Source: an uncultured Rhodospirillales bacterium
GTDB taxonomy: Bacteria > Pseudomonadota > Alphaproteobacteria > Reyranellales > Reyranellaceae
Assembly (NCBI GenBank): GCA_902825855.1
Contig: CADECW010000009.1
Location: 8,156-72,155 of the forward strand
Reading direction: 5' to 3'
DNA: 64,000 nt
In this document: piece after piece, positions 52,883 through 62,264 of the stretch
Numbering within the stretch: position 1 is the first letter of the stretch
Layout of the letters: each line of letters begins with the position of its first letter
The notes under the pieces: model-generated
Told to the model about the DNA's origin: nothing
Seen by the model: only the letters and a program-made list of their open reading frames with translations
Database searches by the model: none
Position numbers and translations under genes: made by a program

Positions 52883-54337
52883 ATGACAATCGCGGTAGTG
52901 ATGAGAACCGTCGATGCGCCCAGGCTCGACCTTGAGCTGATCCGCCGAAGCCTCTTTTATTTTGCAATCGCCAACTTTGTCGTCGCGCCCTTTACGCCAG
53001 ATCCACTGGCCTACGGCGCAGGAGCGTTCGTACCATTCCTTCTGACGACGATCGTTGGTCGACCGGCGACGCCCAAGGCCGTCGGGTTTTTCCTGCTTTG
53101 GCAGTGGGGTCAGGTTTTTGCGCGCGCGATCCAATCGGTGCTGGACGGCGAATCAATGGCTGCGAGCATCGATGGTCCCGACGTGTTGTATGCCTACTGG
53201 TATGCGCTAGCGTCGCTGATCACCTTGGCGGTCGCCTTCCGGCTTGTGCTTGGGACGCTGCGGTCTCCGACATTCTCCGAATACCATGCTCACGAGCGGT
53301 GGCGCCCGTCGGACCTGGTGACCGTCTATCTCGTTGCGATAGCGGCATCGTTGGCGTTCATCTTCCTGGGCCGCTCGGTGCCGGGCGCAGACCAACCCTT
53401 CCAGGCCGCGGCACAGGTAAAGGTCATCGCACTGTTCCTGTTGTGCACTTACGTCTTTACGACCGGCCTGGGCCGGGGAGCCCTGCTTGCGGCAATCGCG
53501 ATCGAGATACTTGTTGGCTTTACGGGCTTTCTCGCGGACTTCCGGGCCGTGTTCATTTACGTCGCCGTTGCCGCCGTGGCTGCGCGCATCAAGTGGAGCG
53601 GTGCGGCGACGGCTGCGGCACTCGCTTGGCTCGCAGTCCTGCTGACCCTCGCGTTGTTCTGGACCTCCGTCAAGGTCGAATACCGCGAGTACGCGACCGG
53701 TTCCGAAGACTCTCAACAGATCAAAGTGCCGCTCGAGCAGCGGATGACCTATCTCGGTGAAAGAATGCTGGATCTCGGCGGCACGAAGTGGAGCGAAACC
53801 TCCTATGTGCTTCTGACCCGCCTCGCCTATATCGACATATTCGGACAGGTCATCGGCGTCGACAGAGGCGTGCGCGAGCCGATCGTGGTGAGACAGTGGA
53901 AGGACGCTCTCGCGCATGTATTCCAACCACGGTTTCTCTTCCCGAACAAACCGGTGCTGACCGACAGCGACGTGTTCATGCGACTGGCGCGCTCCGATCC
54001 GATGGAGCAGATCCGTCTCGGCACATCGATCAGCGTCGGCTACATCGCGGAGAACTACGTCGATCTCGGATTTCCCGGAATGCTGGCAGGCATCTTCGGG
54101 CTGGGCCTGCTGTTCGCAATGGTTGTCCGATACTTCATGACGAGGCCGCTCCCCTGGATGCTCAGGGAAGCCATCATCATGGGGCTCGTATTCAACTCTG
54201 CCGGCACAGGGATGGAAGTGTCGCTGCCGAAACTCCTCGGTGCGACACTGATGTTTTTCCTGGTCTGGTCCGTGATGGCCAGTCTTGCACTGCCCGTCGC
54301 CATGCGGTGGCTCGACCGGCGCGCCGCCCATTCCTAG
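52883..54337 (+). CDS. Polytopic polysaccharide polymerase-like membrane protein (Wzy type)
   Basis: A 484-residue protein with about eleven membrane segments and a large loop near residues 265-400. The C-terminal IAENYVDLGFPGMLAGIFGLGLLFAMVVRY matches the E-x-Y-x-(D/N)-F/L-G pattern seen in Wzy-like repeat-unit polymerases. This is the second polymerase/ligase-like protein of the locus. GTG 52850 (adding 11 residues) is an alternative start. The product is unlike the O-antigen ligase at 36034, so the two probably play different roles. Confidence 0.72.
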   Translation: MTIAVVMRTVDAPRLDLELIRRSLFYFAIANFVVAPFTPDPLAYGAGAFVPFLLTTIVGRPATPKAVGFFLLWQWGQVFARAIQSVLDGESMAASIDGPDVLYAYWYALASLITLAVAFRLVLGTLRSPTFSEYHAHERWRPSDLVTVYLVAIAASLAFIFLGRSVPGADQPFQAAAQVKVIALFLLCTYVFTTGLGRGALLAAIAIEILVGFTGFLADFRAVFIYVAVAAVAARIKWSGAATAAALAWLAVLLTLALFWTSVKVEYREYATGSEDSQQIKVPLEQRMTYLGERMLDLGGTKWSETSYVLLTRLAYIDIFGQVIGVDRGVREPIVVRQWKDALAHVFQPRFLFPNKPVLTDSDVFMRLARSDPMEQIRLGTSISVGYIAENYVDLGFPGMLAGIFGLGLLFAMVVRYFMTRPLPWMLREAIIMGLVFNSAGTGMEVSLPKLLGATLMFFLVWSVMASLALPVAMRWLDRRAAHS

Positions 54338-54377
54338 AGACATTGCTGCCAAAGCATCTAGCCGCGGTATTCGGGCC

Positions 54378-55559
54378 TTGCGCTTTCTTCACGTCGTTCC
54401 GACCTACCTCCCCGCAGTTCGATACGGCGGCCCAATTCGTTCAGTTCATGCGCTGTGTCGCGCCTTGGCTGCCGACGGCCATGACGTCCATGTCTTCACC
54501 ACCAGCGTGGACGGTGCTTCGGACAGCGACGTGCCGCTGCAAAGGCCGATCGACCTGGACGGCGTCAAGGTCACCTATTTTCCCAGCGAACGGATGCGTC
54601 GCCTCTACTGGTCGCCGCCGATGCGAAAAGCGCTGGCCCATGCCGTTGTTCGCTTCGATCTGGTGCATCTGCACGCCGTCTATCTCTGGCCGATCCTGGC
54701 TGGCGCACGCGCTGCGCGCGCGGGCGGCGTGCCTTACGTGATCTCGCCGCGCGGCATGCTCGTGCCCGACCTGATCCGAGCCAAGAACCGCTGGATCAAG
54801 TCGGCGTGGATTGCGCTGGTCGAGCGCGGCAATCTCGAGGGTGCAGCAGCGATCCACGCGACCTCCTCGGTCGAAGCGAGCCACCTTGCTGCGTTCGGTT
54901 GGCGACTCCCGCCGATCGTCACGGTCCCCCACGGCGTCGACGATCCACCGCCATCGGCGATCGCAGACCCGTCGCCCGACATTGCGGCGGCGATCGCCCG
55001 CTCGCCGCAGGTGCTCGCCCTCGGGCGGATCAGTTGGGAAAAGGGCCTCGATCGCCTGATCGAGGCGCTGCCCCTGGCGCCGGCCGCGCGGCTCTTGATT
55101 GCGGGCGACGACGCCGACGGCCTGGCCGCCGAACTGGCTCGCCAGGCAAGCACCTTGGGCGTCGCGGACCGTGTGATGATCGTGGCGCGTCACGTCGCCG
55201 GCGCCGACAAGGAAGCGTTGTTCGCGGCGGCGCGCGTGTTCGCCATGACATCGCTATCGGAGAATTTCGGTCTGGCCGCTTTCGAGGCGATGCGTCGCGG
55301 CCTGCCGGTGCTGACGACGCCCGATGTCGGCATGTCTGAAATCGTGCGCGAGGTCGGTGCAGGCCGTGTGGTCGATCCTGCGGCGACATCGATAGCGGCC
55401 GCGCTCGACACCATGCTGTCCGACGACGCCGGCAGCCGCACCATGGGCGAGGCCGGTCGCGCTCACGTGGTGGCTCAGTACGGCTGGCCAAACGTTGGTC
55501 GCCGCATGGTCGAACTTTATTCATCGGCACTGGAAGGAAGGGTCGTCGGCTGCCGATGA
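54378..55559 (+). CDS. Glycosyltransferase, family 4 type
   Basis: A 393-residue GT-B enzyme. It begins LRFLHVVPTYLPAVRYGGPIRSVHALCRALA, then HLHAVYLWPILAGARAARAGGVPYVISPRGML, a typical acceptor region. The donor domain has VLALGRISWEKGLDRLIEAL and the EX7E motif in SLSENFGLAAFEAMRRGLPVLTT. The start is uncertain: the frame is open from 54285, but TTG 54378 coincides with the first conserved residues. It overlaps the next gene by four bases (ATGATGG). Confidence 0.87.
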   Translation: MRFLHVVPTYLPAVRYGGPIRSVHALCRALAADGHDVHVFTTSVDGASDSDVPLQRPIDLDGVKVTYFPSERMRRLYWSPPMRKALAHAVVRFDLVHLHAVYLWPILAGARAARAGGVPYVISPRGMLVPDLIRAKNRWIKSAWIALVERGNLEGAAAIHATSSVEASHLAAFGWRLPPIVTVPHGVDDPPPSAIADPSPDIAAAIARSPQVLALGRISWEKGLDRLIEALPLAPAARLLIAGDDADGLAAELARQASTLGVADRVMIVARHVAGADKEALFAAARVFAMTSLSENFGLAAFEAMRRGLPVLTTPDVGMSEIVREVGAGRVVDPAATSIAAALDTMLSDDAGSRTMGEAGRAHVVAQYGWPNVGRRMVELYSSALEGRVVGCR

Positions 55560-56716
55560 TGGATCTGCTGGTACACAACCCGTTCGACGTGGTTCGGGAG
55601 CGTCGCATCGTCATCATTGCCGACTGGCTGCCGCCGGATTTCGGCGCAGTAGGCCAATACATGCAGTTGCGTGCGCAGGCGCTGGCCGAACGCGGGCACC
55701 AAGTGACGCTGATCGGTCTCGCGTCCGCCGCGTTCTCGTTGAACCAGGAGGCGAGGGGTAAGGGCTCGCTGACCGAGCTCAGGCTTCGGGCCAGGCCCGT
55801 ACCGCGCCGTTCGCTGATCGGCCGCCTCGCGTGGACGCTGTGGACCGATCTGCGGCTTGTCGCGGCGGGATTCCGCTACCTGCGCGCGGCAGACGGCATC
55901 CTGTTCACAGGCTCGCCGGCCTTCATGATCCACCTGCTGGTGCCGTTACGCTTCCTTTGGCGCGGTCGTCTGATCTATCGCATTACCGATTTCCATCCCG
56001 AGTGCCTGATCGCGGCCCAGCCACACCCGTCGCTCGCCCTCTCCCTGTTGCTTGCACTTACGAACTTCTGGCGCCGCCGAGTCGACGGCTTCGAGGTCCT
56101 GGGCCTCGATCAGAAAAAGCGTCTTGCCGCGACCGGCGTCGTCGACCAGAGCATCGCCCTGGTCCGTGACGGCTCACCAGCTGATTTCTCGGTCGACGAC
56201 GCGACCGAGCCGCTGCCGGCGGCGCTGGCGGACGCCTGTGTCCTCCTGTACGCCGGCAACTACGGCGTGGCACATGAACTCGACACCGTGGCCGAAGGCT
56301 ACGCGCAACATCATCGTAGCGGCAGCGGTCGCGTCCGGCTGTGGCTGAGCGCGACCGGAACGGCCGCGGACGAACTTGCCAGACGTCTGTCCGCTCAAGG
56401 GGTGCCGTTCCATCGCTCTTCGCCGGTGCCGCTCCAGCGCCTGGCGCGCCTTCTGCGCGCCCCTCACGCTCATCTCGTGACCTTGAAGGACGCCTTCGTG
56501 GGGTTTGTCCTGCCGTCGAAGGTCTACGCCTGTGTGGAGAGTGGCCGACCTATTCTATTCATCGGCAGTGCGGATTCTGATGTCCACCAACTCGCTGGGT
56601 CGACGAGGGCTGGCTATTGGCGTGTGGCGTGCGGAGATGTCGCGGGCTTCGCCGATCGTCTCGAGATTCTTGCGGATCAACAAAATGTAGAGCGGTCAGT
56701 GGCGAAGGTGTTGTAG
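55556..56716 (+). CDS. Glycosyltransferase, WbuB/WcaI-like
   Basis: A 386-residue GT-B type protein. RIVIIADWLPPDFGAVGQYMQLRAQALAERGHQVTLIG is the N-terminal Rossmann start; ITDFHPECLIAAQ, VLLYAGNYGVAHELDTVAEGY and LVTLKDAFVGFVLPSKVYACVESGRPILFIG are the conserved donor-domain blocks. The fold resembles the WbuB group that adds N-acetylfucosamine-type sugars, but the true sugar is unknown. ATG 55556 overlaps the preceding stop. It is the last transferase of the run; an AT-rich intergenic region follows. Confidence 0.85.
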   Translation: MMDLLVHNPFDVVRERRIVIIADWLPPDFGAVGQYMQLRAQALAERGHQVTLIGLASAAFSLNQEARGKGSLTELRLRARPVPRRSLIGRLAWTLWTDLRLVAAGFRYLRAADGILFTGSPAFMIHLLVPLRFLWRGRLIYRITDFHPECLIAAQPHPSLALSLLLALTNFWRRRVDGFEVLGLDQKKRLAATGVVDQSIALVRDGSPADFSVDDATEPLPAALADACVLLYAGNYGVAHELDTVAEGYAQHHRSGSGRVRLWLSATGTAADELARRLSAQGVPFHRSSPVPLQRLARLLRAPHAHLVTLKDAFVGFVLPSKVYACVESGRPILFIGSADSDVHQLAGSTRAGYWRVACGDVAGFADRLEILADQQNVERSVAKVL

Positions 56717-56999
56717 CGCAACGCTGTTTTCGTGTTGGCGAACCCTCAAAACCTCGCTTTTCCCATTAATTACGGTCTCCAGTAAACCGCATTGTATCAG
56801 CAATTAATTTCATGCGCTGGTCAGTCCAGAAGGCATCATCACGACCGTGAACAAGAAAATCGGTTCAAGGCATTTCGGTCCAAGGATCGTCGACATGTTG
56901 GCGTTTATCATGCACTTTGGTATGTTGCACTTCGCTTGATGAGCTGCTTCCGTTCAATCTTTAGTTGCGGCCTGGAGGGCAGGTCGTGGACTGGGTAGT
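56717..56999 (+). other. AT-rich intergenic region, probable promoter for the export genes
   Basis: 283 bases without a convincing gene, markedly AT-richer than the flanks (for example CCATTAATTACGG and CAGCAATTAATTTC). A direct repeat GGTTCAAGG/GGTCCAAGG lies near 56864-56885. A frame running 56792-56998 has no ribosome site and odd composition, and I do not call it. I infer a promoter for the 57000-63047 block. Confidence 0.4.
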
Positions 57000-57737
57000 A
57001 TGAAGATAATTGCATTAGTAACGCAGATTATTTGGCTGACATTTTTGCTTTGGGTGATGCAGGGGCAAGGGCAAACGCCTACCGACCAGGCGAAAGCGCA
57101 AGGGAAGCAGCAGAAACAATCCCATCAGAACCAAGAGAGCCAGCTTGGTCCGCTGCAGGCATTGGGACCGCCGCAAGGTACCGGCCCGTTGCAAGGAGTT
57201 AGCCCTGGCACGGTAGCGAGCGCGAGTGGCGATCAGGAAACGGACAGCCATCCACTGCGGAGCGCAGGTCCGCTCAAGGGCGCCGATCCACTGCAGAGTG
57301 CCGGCCCCCTGCAGGGCCGCGGTTCGGACCAATCCGCGGATCCGTTGCAGGCTGCCGGCCCGCTGCAGACCGCCGGACCCTTGCAGAACGCAACCCCGCT
57401 GGAAACGATCGCAGCGACCGCGCTGTCGATACCGAACATGGTCTTGCAGCTGCGGCCAGCGTCCGAAATGCCGTCAGGCCTGGCGTTGACGCCAATGCAG
57501 CTTGCGACCCTGAGAAGCGGCGACGCAGCGTCGGTCAACGACCTCCTGTCCCAGCTGTTAGCCGGCGGCAACCTCAGCAGCAATGCGCTCTCGAATCTCG
57601 TCGAGGCTCTGCTCACCTCGCAGAAATCATCGTCGGCGACGCCGGCCTTGCCAACGCCAACGCCATTGACGGGCACGCTACCGCCCCTTGTCTTCCCGTT
57701 CCCGACGAATCCTATCGACTATGTCAGCCGGTCCTGA
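57000..57737 (+). CDS. Secreted hexapeptide-repeat protein of unknown function
   Basis: A 245-residue protein with an N-terminal signal-like or membrane segment (IIALVTQIIWLTFLLWVMQG, residues 3-22) and a Gln-rich linker (23-48). Two runs of a six-residue repeat of the form xAGPLQ follow: LGPLQ/ALGPPQ/GTGPLQ (~49-65), then SAGPLK, GADPLQ, SAGPLQ, GRGSDQ, SADPLQ, AAGPLQ, TAGPLQ, NATPLE (88-135). After that comes a helical region (136-205) and a Pro/Thr-rich tail (210-240). I know no such family. Its place between the transferases and the export genes suggests a surface or periplasmic partner of the polysaccharide. The ribosome site is weak; ATG 57000 gives the signal-like start. Confidence 0.6.
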   Translation: MKIIALVTQIIWLTFLLWVMQGQGQTPTDQAKAQGKQQKQSHQNQESQLGPLQALGPPQGTGPLQGVSPGTVASASGDQETDSHPLRSAGPLKGADPLQSAGPLQGRGSDQSADPLQAAGPLQTAGPLQNATPLETIAATALSIPNMVLQLRPASEMPSGLALTPMQLATLRSGDAASVNDLLSQLLAGGNLSSNALSNLVEALLTSQKSSSATPALPTPTPLTGTLPPLVFPFPTNPIDYVSRS

Positions 57738-57766
57738 CGCTCGCGGATTCGGATTCACGTGTCCAA

Positions 57767-59095
57767 ATGATCTGGTCCCCCGTCGTGGGCTGGGCGTTGC
57801 TATCGTGCGCGGTCTCGGTGGCGCACGCCCAGGTCGACACGTCGTCGCCGGCGTGGCAGACGCTCGATCAGCAGACGCCGCAGCTCGACTTGCCTGACGC
57901 CTCGACAACGGCACCAGTGCCCACCGCTCGCAGCGACAGCAGCAACGAGCTCGGCATCAGGGTCGGTGCCTTCACGCTCTATCCCGAGATCTCCCTGCTC
58001 ACCGGTTACGACGACAACGTATTTGCGACGCCCGCCCCGACCAGCGGTTCGTCGTTCGTCGTGGTGCGCCCGCAGTTCGAGCTGCGTTCGGACTGGATCC
58101 GCCATCAGGTGCGCGTGCTGGCGTATGGTGACTTCGGCGCCTACCCTTCTGCGTCGACCCAGAACTACCAGAACTATCTGTTGCAGGCCGACGGCAAGCT
58201 AGACATCCGATACGACATGTCGGCGACAGGCCTCATTGCCCTTCGTCGCAGCACTGAGGCTCTCGGCACGCCGAACGTATCGTTTGCCCAGGCGCCGACA
58301 GTCGCTGATTCGCTGCCCGTCGAGTTGGGATTCAATCATCGCTTCAATCGGCTGTTCTATCAGCTGACGGTCTCCGCCACGAAATATTGGTTCTACGACT
58401 ACAGCACCATCATCTCGTTCGGCCTGCCATCTTCCAGCCGTAACCGCACCGAGTACGAGGAAAGGTTCCGTGTCGGCTACGAGATTTCGGACAACCTTTC
58501 TGTCTTCCTTGCCCCGAGTATCAATCAGCGTGTCTACGTGGACTCGCTAAACATTGCGGGCCAGCAGCGCGATTCGATGGGCTGGGTCGTCAATGCAGGC
58601 GCCACCTGGATCCTGGGTCCCAAGAGCACGTTGGAGGCTTCGGTCGGCACAGCCAGACAGAGCTACACCATGCAGGGGACGACGACCTCGGCGCTCATCT
58701 TCAGCATCACCGGGACCTGGAACGGCTACGAACCCTTGACGCTGCGGCCGGCAATAAACAGGTCGATCAATGAATCGGCTTTGACCAATTACGAGAACTA
58801 CGTCTCGACGGTGGCGGGCGTCGACTTCACCTACGACATCCACTTTCCGTGGAAGGCGGTTGGCGGCATCTCCTACAACCAGGCGGACTATACGCAGGTG
58901 CCGGGGCTTGCCGACGTCAACCCGCGAACCGATACCTTCATCAAGGCGTCTATCGGCCTGCTCTACCAGGTGCGACCGGAGTATTCGATCGGGCCGATCT
59001 ACGAGTACAGCCAGGGCTCGTCCACCGACCCGGCGGCAGGCGGGCCGCAGTTCACCCGCAACATGTTCTCCATTCGGCTGGTCGCCAAGCGGTGA
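57767..59095 (+). CDS. Outer-membrane beta-barrel protein (BBP2-like)
   Basis: A 442-residue exported protein. Signal peptide to about residue 22 (AVSVAHAQV), a Thr/Ser/Pro linker, then from about residue 63 (IRVGAFTLYPEISLLTGYDDNVF) alternating beta strands with aromatic belts to the C-terminal FSIRLVAKR. The pattern fits the BBP2_2 family of outer-membrane beta-barrel proteins common in alphaproteobacterial exopolysaccharide loci, where they may form or assist the outer-membrane pore. It lies 29 bases after the repeat-protein gene and 10 before the OPX gene. Confidence 0.82.
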   Translation: MIWSPVVGWALLSCAVSVAHAQVDTSSPAWQTLDQQTPQLDLPDASTTAPVPTARSDSSNELGIRVGAFTLYPEISLLTGYDDNVFATPAPTSGSSFVVVRPQFELRSDWIRHQVRVLAYGDFGAYPSASTQNYQNYLLQADGKLDIRYDMSATGLIALRRSTEALGTPNVSFAQAPTVADSLPVELGFNHRFNRLFYQLTVSATKYWFYDYSTIISFGLPSSSRNRTEYEERFRVGYEISDNLSVFLAPSINQRVYVDSLNIAGQQRDSMGWVVNAGATWILGPKSTLEASVGTARQSYTMQGTTTSALIFSITGTWNGYEPLTLRPAINRSINESALTNYENYVSTVAGVDFTYDIHFPWKAVGGISYNQADYTQVPGLADVNPRTDTFIKASIGLLYQVRPEYSIGPIYEYSQGSSTDPAAGGPQFTRNMFSIRLVAKR

Positions 59096-59105
59096 TGTCG
59101 TGAGT

Positions 59106-59729
59106 ATGAGGATTTCGGCGTGGTCCGGTCTTTTGGTCGCCTTGTATCGTCGGCTGCTGATGCCAGCGCTCGGGCTGATGCTGCCGTTGGGCATGGTCGC
59201 CTGCGAGTCCCAGCCGCCGACGACTGCCCTCCAGCAGTCGTCTCAGGTCACACAGACCATGCGTATGGCAGAATATCGGGTGGCGCCGGGCGATCGTGTG
59301 CGAGTGATTGTGCTGTCCGACCCCGCGCTCTCTGGTGAATACGAGGTCGACTCGGTGGGCGTGATCTCGCCGCGCATGGCGGACCGGGTCCCCGTCATCG
59401 GTATGACCACGGCGGAGATCGAGGAGATGCTGCGCACGCGCTACCAGACGGATGGGACGTTGCGGGCGGCGAGATTGAGTGTCGACCTGGTGGCACGCCG
59501 GCCCTTTTACGTTCTCGGGGAGGTTGGTCGCCCGGGCTCGTTTCCTTTCGTCTCCGGAATAAACGTCGCCCAGGCAGTGGCCATTGCGGGGGGCTTTACG
59601 CGCAGGGCCTCCAAGACGCGCATCACGATTCAGCGGTTTACTCAGACCATGGGCATGGAGGAAACCGTGACCGAGGATAGCCCTGTGGGGCCGGGTGACA
59701 TCCTTCGGATCCCGGAGCGGTGGTTCTGA
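59106..59729 (+). CDS. Polysaccharide export lipoprotein, OPX/Wza type
   Basis: A 207-residue exporter of the outer-membrane polysaccharide export family. A long signal ends in GMVAC, a loose lipobox placing the lipidated Cys near residue 33. The Poly_export domain follows: MAEYRVAPGDRVRVIVLSDPALSGEYEVDSVGVISPRMAD, then an SLBB-like segment ARRPFYVLGEVGRPGSFPFVSGINVAQAVAIAGGFT. It is shorter than Wza and lacks a C-terminal transmembrane helix, so it may need the neighbouring barrel protein to cross the outer membrane. ATG 59106 or GTG 59100 are the starts. Confidence 0.88.
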   Translation: MRISAWSGLLVALYRRLLMPALGLMLPLGMVACESQPPTTALQQSSQVTQTMRMAEYRVAPGDRVRVIVLSDPALSGEYEVDSVGVISPRMADRVPVIGMTTAEIEEMLRTRYQTDGTLRAARLSVDLVARRPFYVLGEVGRPGSFPFVSGINVAQAVAIAGGFTRRASKTRITIQRFTQTMGMEETVTEDSPVGPGDILRIPERWF

Positions 59730-59882
59730 TCGGGCCGTAGCTCGTGAGGTGTGCGTATCGGGGGTAGGCGGTGTGGGACCGACTGCGTCGTCGGGAAGGT
59801 GATCGGGGTATCCGAAATGGTGCCACGGGAATGTCGTGCGCAGCTGTCGTCGCGCGTATACTTTGTCGCGGAGTGAATTGGG

Positions 59883-62255
59883 ATGGGATCGTTTCCTAGG
59901 AGCGACCAGATTGGGGATGACGCGGCCATAAACCGGATCGTGCCGGCTTCCGAGCCTGCCGTGCTGGCGCCCGTTCGGCTCGGCGATGCTCCTGACCAGC
60001 TGTGGGAGTGGCTTCGCCTGCTCGACCGCCGCAAGGCGTTGATCGTGGGCTGCGGCCTCGTCGCCGTCGCCTTGATGGCGCTGATCATCGCCCAGCAAAC
60101 ACCAATGTACAAAGCCTCGGCGAGGCTGTTGCTCGACACGCGCACCTTCAAGGTCGTCAGTACCGAGGCGGCGCTGTCGAGCGTTGATACAATGAACGTC
60201 AGCGCCATACAGAGTGAGCTCGAAGTCATCCAGTCGGATTTCCTGATCGGCCGAGTCGTCGACAAATTGGGACTGGCCAACAATCCGGATTTCAACGGTT
60301 CCAAGCCGCCGAGCTTCATCGACTCTGCCTTCGCGCCGCTGCGCGAACTGTGGGTAACCGGGATCTCGACCCTGCTGGCGCCGGCGCCCAGACCGCAACA
60401 GGTCCAGCCGGCACGCTCCAGCCGCGCCGCCGATGAAAGCGATCCGCGCCGTCGCGCGGCGATCGGAGCCGTGACCGGCGGCCTCAGCGTCACACTGCTG
60501 GGCCGTACCTACGTAATCCTGATCACCGTCGAGAGCCCCGACGGCATGATGTCGGCGCGCATCGCCAATGCGCTGGCCGAGGCTTATCTCGCCGACCAGG
60601 TGGACACCAAGAACGAGGCCAATCGGCGCGCCACCGAATGGCTGGAGCAGCGCCTGGCCGAGCTGCGCCGCAATCTGCAGATGGCCGAGGAGGCAGTCGC
60701 CTCCTACCGGCGAGACAAAGGCCTTGCCGGAAGCCCCGAGGGCACCGTCTCGACCCAGACGCTGTCGGAGCTCAACGGCAAGTACCTCTCCGCCCGCACC
60801 AGGCGCATCGAGCGCGAAGCGCGCCTGGTGGCGCTCGGCAAGGCGAGCCTCAATCCCGGCGAGATTGCCAACATCGCCGAAATGTCGGGCAACAACACGT
60901 TGGCGACCTTGCGCATCCAGGACGTCGAACTCCACCGCAAGATGGCCGAGCTTTCGGCAACGTTGGGGGACAACCATCCCAAGATCATTCAGGCTCGCAA
61001 CGAGCTTGCGTCGGTGCGCGCCCGCTTCCTGAGCGAGACCCAGCGCATCACCCTCGCCGTGCGCGCTGAGCTCGACGCCGCCAAGGCCGAGGAAGACGAG
61101 CTCAAGGAACTCGTCGACAAGGCCGCCGTCGTCTCCGGCACGGCGAGTCACTACGAGGCCGAGCAGAAGCAGCTCGAGCGTGAGGCACAGTCGAACCGCA
61201 CCCTTTACGAGAGCTACCTGACACGCTTCAAGGAACTGCGCGAGCAGCAGGACATCCAGCGCGCCGACGCCCGCATCCTGGCTTATGCCCAGCCCTCGGG
61301 CGCACCTTCCTCGCCCAACTACAAGTCGGGTCTGATGGCCGCCTTCGTGGTCGGCTGCCTGCTTGGCATGGCGGGCGCCGTCGCCGGCGAGAAGCTCGAT
61401 CGCGTGTTCCGCTCGGCTGCCCAGGTCGAGGATGCCACCGGTGTCGGCGTGCTGGGCATGGTACCCGAGGTGAAGGGCGCGGCGACCCAACGCTCAATCG
61501 TCGTCGCCCACGTACTGGAGAACAATACGTCACCGGCGGGCGAAGCCATCCGGGCGGTATTTACCGCCATAAGCCTGGGTAGCCTCGATCGGCCGCCCCG
61601 CGTCATCGCAGTTACCTCCGCGACCCCGAGCGAAGGCAAGACGACGTTTGTCGCCGCGTTGGGCGGCCTGCTGACCAAGATGAATGCCTCGCGGCGCGTG
61701 CTCATCGTCGATCTCGACCTGCGACAGGCGCGGATGTCGGCGGCGCTCGGCCTGGAGGAACGCGGCGGCACCATCGATGACTACCTGATGGGCCTGAAGA
61801 CCCTGGAGGAGTGCACCAAACGGCACCACAATTCGGGCGTCGACTACATCCTGGCTCGGTCCAATACGCCGAACGCGCCGGAAATACTGGAATCGCATGC
61901 GATGAAGGCAGCACTCGCCACTTTCTCGGAACGCTATGACCTCGTCATCCTCGACGGCCCGCCGGTCATGGCAGTGTCCGATGCCCGCATCATCTCCCGT
62001 CTTGCCGACTACACGGTGTTCATCGTGCAATGGGCCAAGACGCCACGTGAGGTGGTCAAGACGGCGCTCTCCGCTCTGCTGGGTGTGAGCAGCCACGTTG
62101 GCATCGTCATCAACCGGGTCAACCTCGCGAAGCATGCCCGTTATGGCTATGGCGACCACGGCGACTACTATTCGCGCTACCGTGGCTACTATCATTCGGC
62201 GGCCGAGCCGCGCGTCCCTGCCATGCGTCCGCCGCGGACGCTGGCGAAACAGTAG
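59883..62255 (+). CDS. Polysaccharide co-polymerase/tyrosine autokinase (Wzc-type)
   Basis: A 790-residue inner-membrane protein. Wzz-type N-terminal domain with a membrane helix at ~53-73 and a long periplasmic coiled region (~75-480), a second helix at ~482-502 (LMAAFVVGCLLGMAGAV), and a cytoplasmic BY-kinase domain. The kinase has Walker A SATPSEGKTTFVA, Walker A' VLIVDLDLRQAR and Walker B LVILDGPPV. The tail has a tyrosine cluster (YGYGDHGDYYSRYRGYYH), the usual autophosphorylation sites. It controls chain length and polymerisation in Wzy-type systems. The gene ends in TAG, and the phosphatase frame continues in phase. Confidence 0.92.
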   Translation: MGSFPRSDQIGDDAAINRIVPASEPAVLAPVRLGDAPDQLWEWLRLLDRRKALIVGCGLVAVALMALIIAQQTPMYKASARLLLDTRTFKVVSTEAALSSVDTMNVSAIQSELEVIQSDFLIGRVVDKLGLANNPDFNGSKPPSFIDSAFAPLRELWVTGISTLLAPAPRPQQVQPARSSRAADESDPRRRAAIGAVTGGLSVTLLGRTYVILITVESPDGMMSARIANALAEAYLADQVDTKNEANRRATEWLEQRLAELRRNLQMAEEAVASYRRDKGLAGSPEGTVSTQTLSELNGKYLSARTRRIEREARLVALGKASLNPGEIANIAEMSGNNTLATLRIQDVELHRKMAELSATLGDNHPKIIQARNELASVRARFLSETQRITLAVRAELDAAKAEEDELKELVDKAAVVSGTASHYEAEQKQLEREAQSNRTLYESYLTRFKELREQQDIQRADARILAYAQPSGAPSSPNYKSGLMAAFVVGCLLGMAGAVAGEKLDRVFRSAAQVEDATGVGVLGMVPEVKGAATQRSIVVAHVLENNTSPAGEAIRAVFTAISLGSLDRPPRVIAVTSATPSEGKTTFVAALGGLLTKMNASRRVLIVDLDLRQARMSAALGLEERGGTIDDYLMGLKTLEECTKRHHNSGVDYILARSNTPNAPEILESHAMKAALATFSERYDLVILDGPPVMAVSDARIISRLADYTVFIVQWAKTPREVVKTALSALLGVSSHVGIVINRVNLAKHARYGYGDHGDYYSRYRGYYHSAAEPRVPAMRPPRTLAKQ

Positions 62256-62264
62256 GGGGCTCCC

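Noticed and set aside
56792..56998. 68-codon frame in the AT-rich gap before the repeat protein
   Set aside because: TTG start without ribosome site, unusual composition, and no membrane or domain feature.
59052..61490. Open frame of 812 codons on the minus strand
   Set aside because: Antisense to the OPX and tyrosine-kinase genes; no recognisable domain and shadow-like composition.
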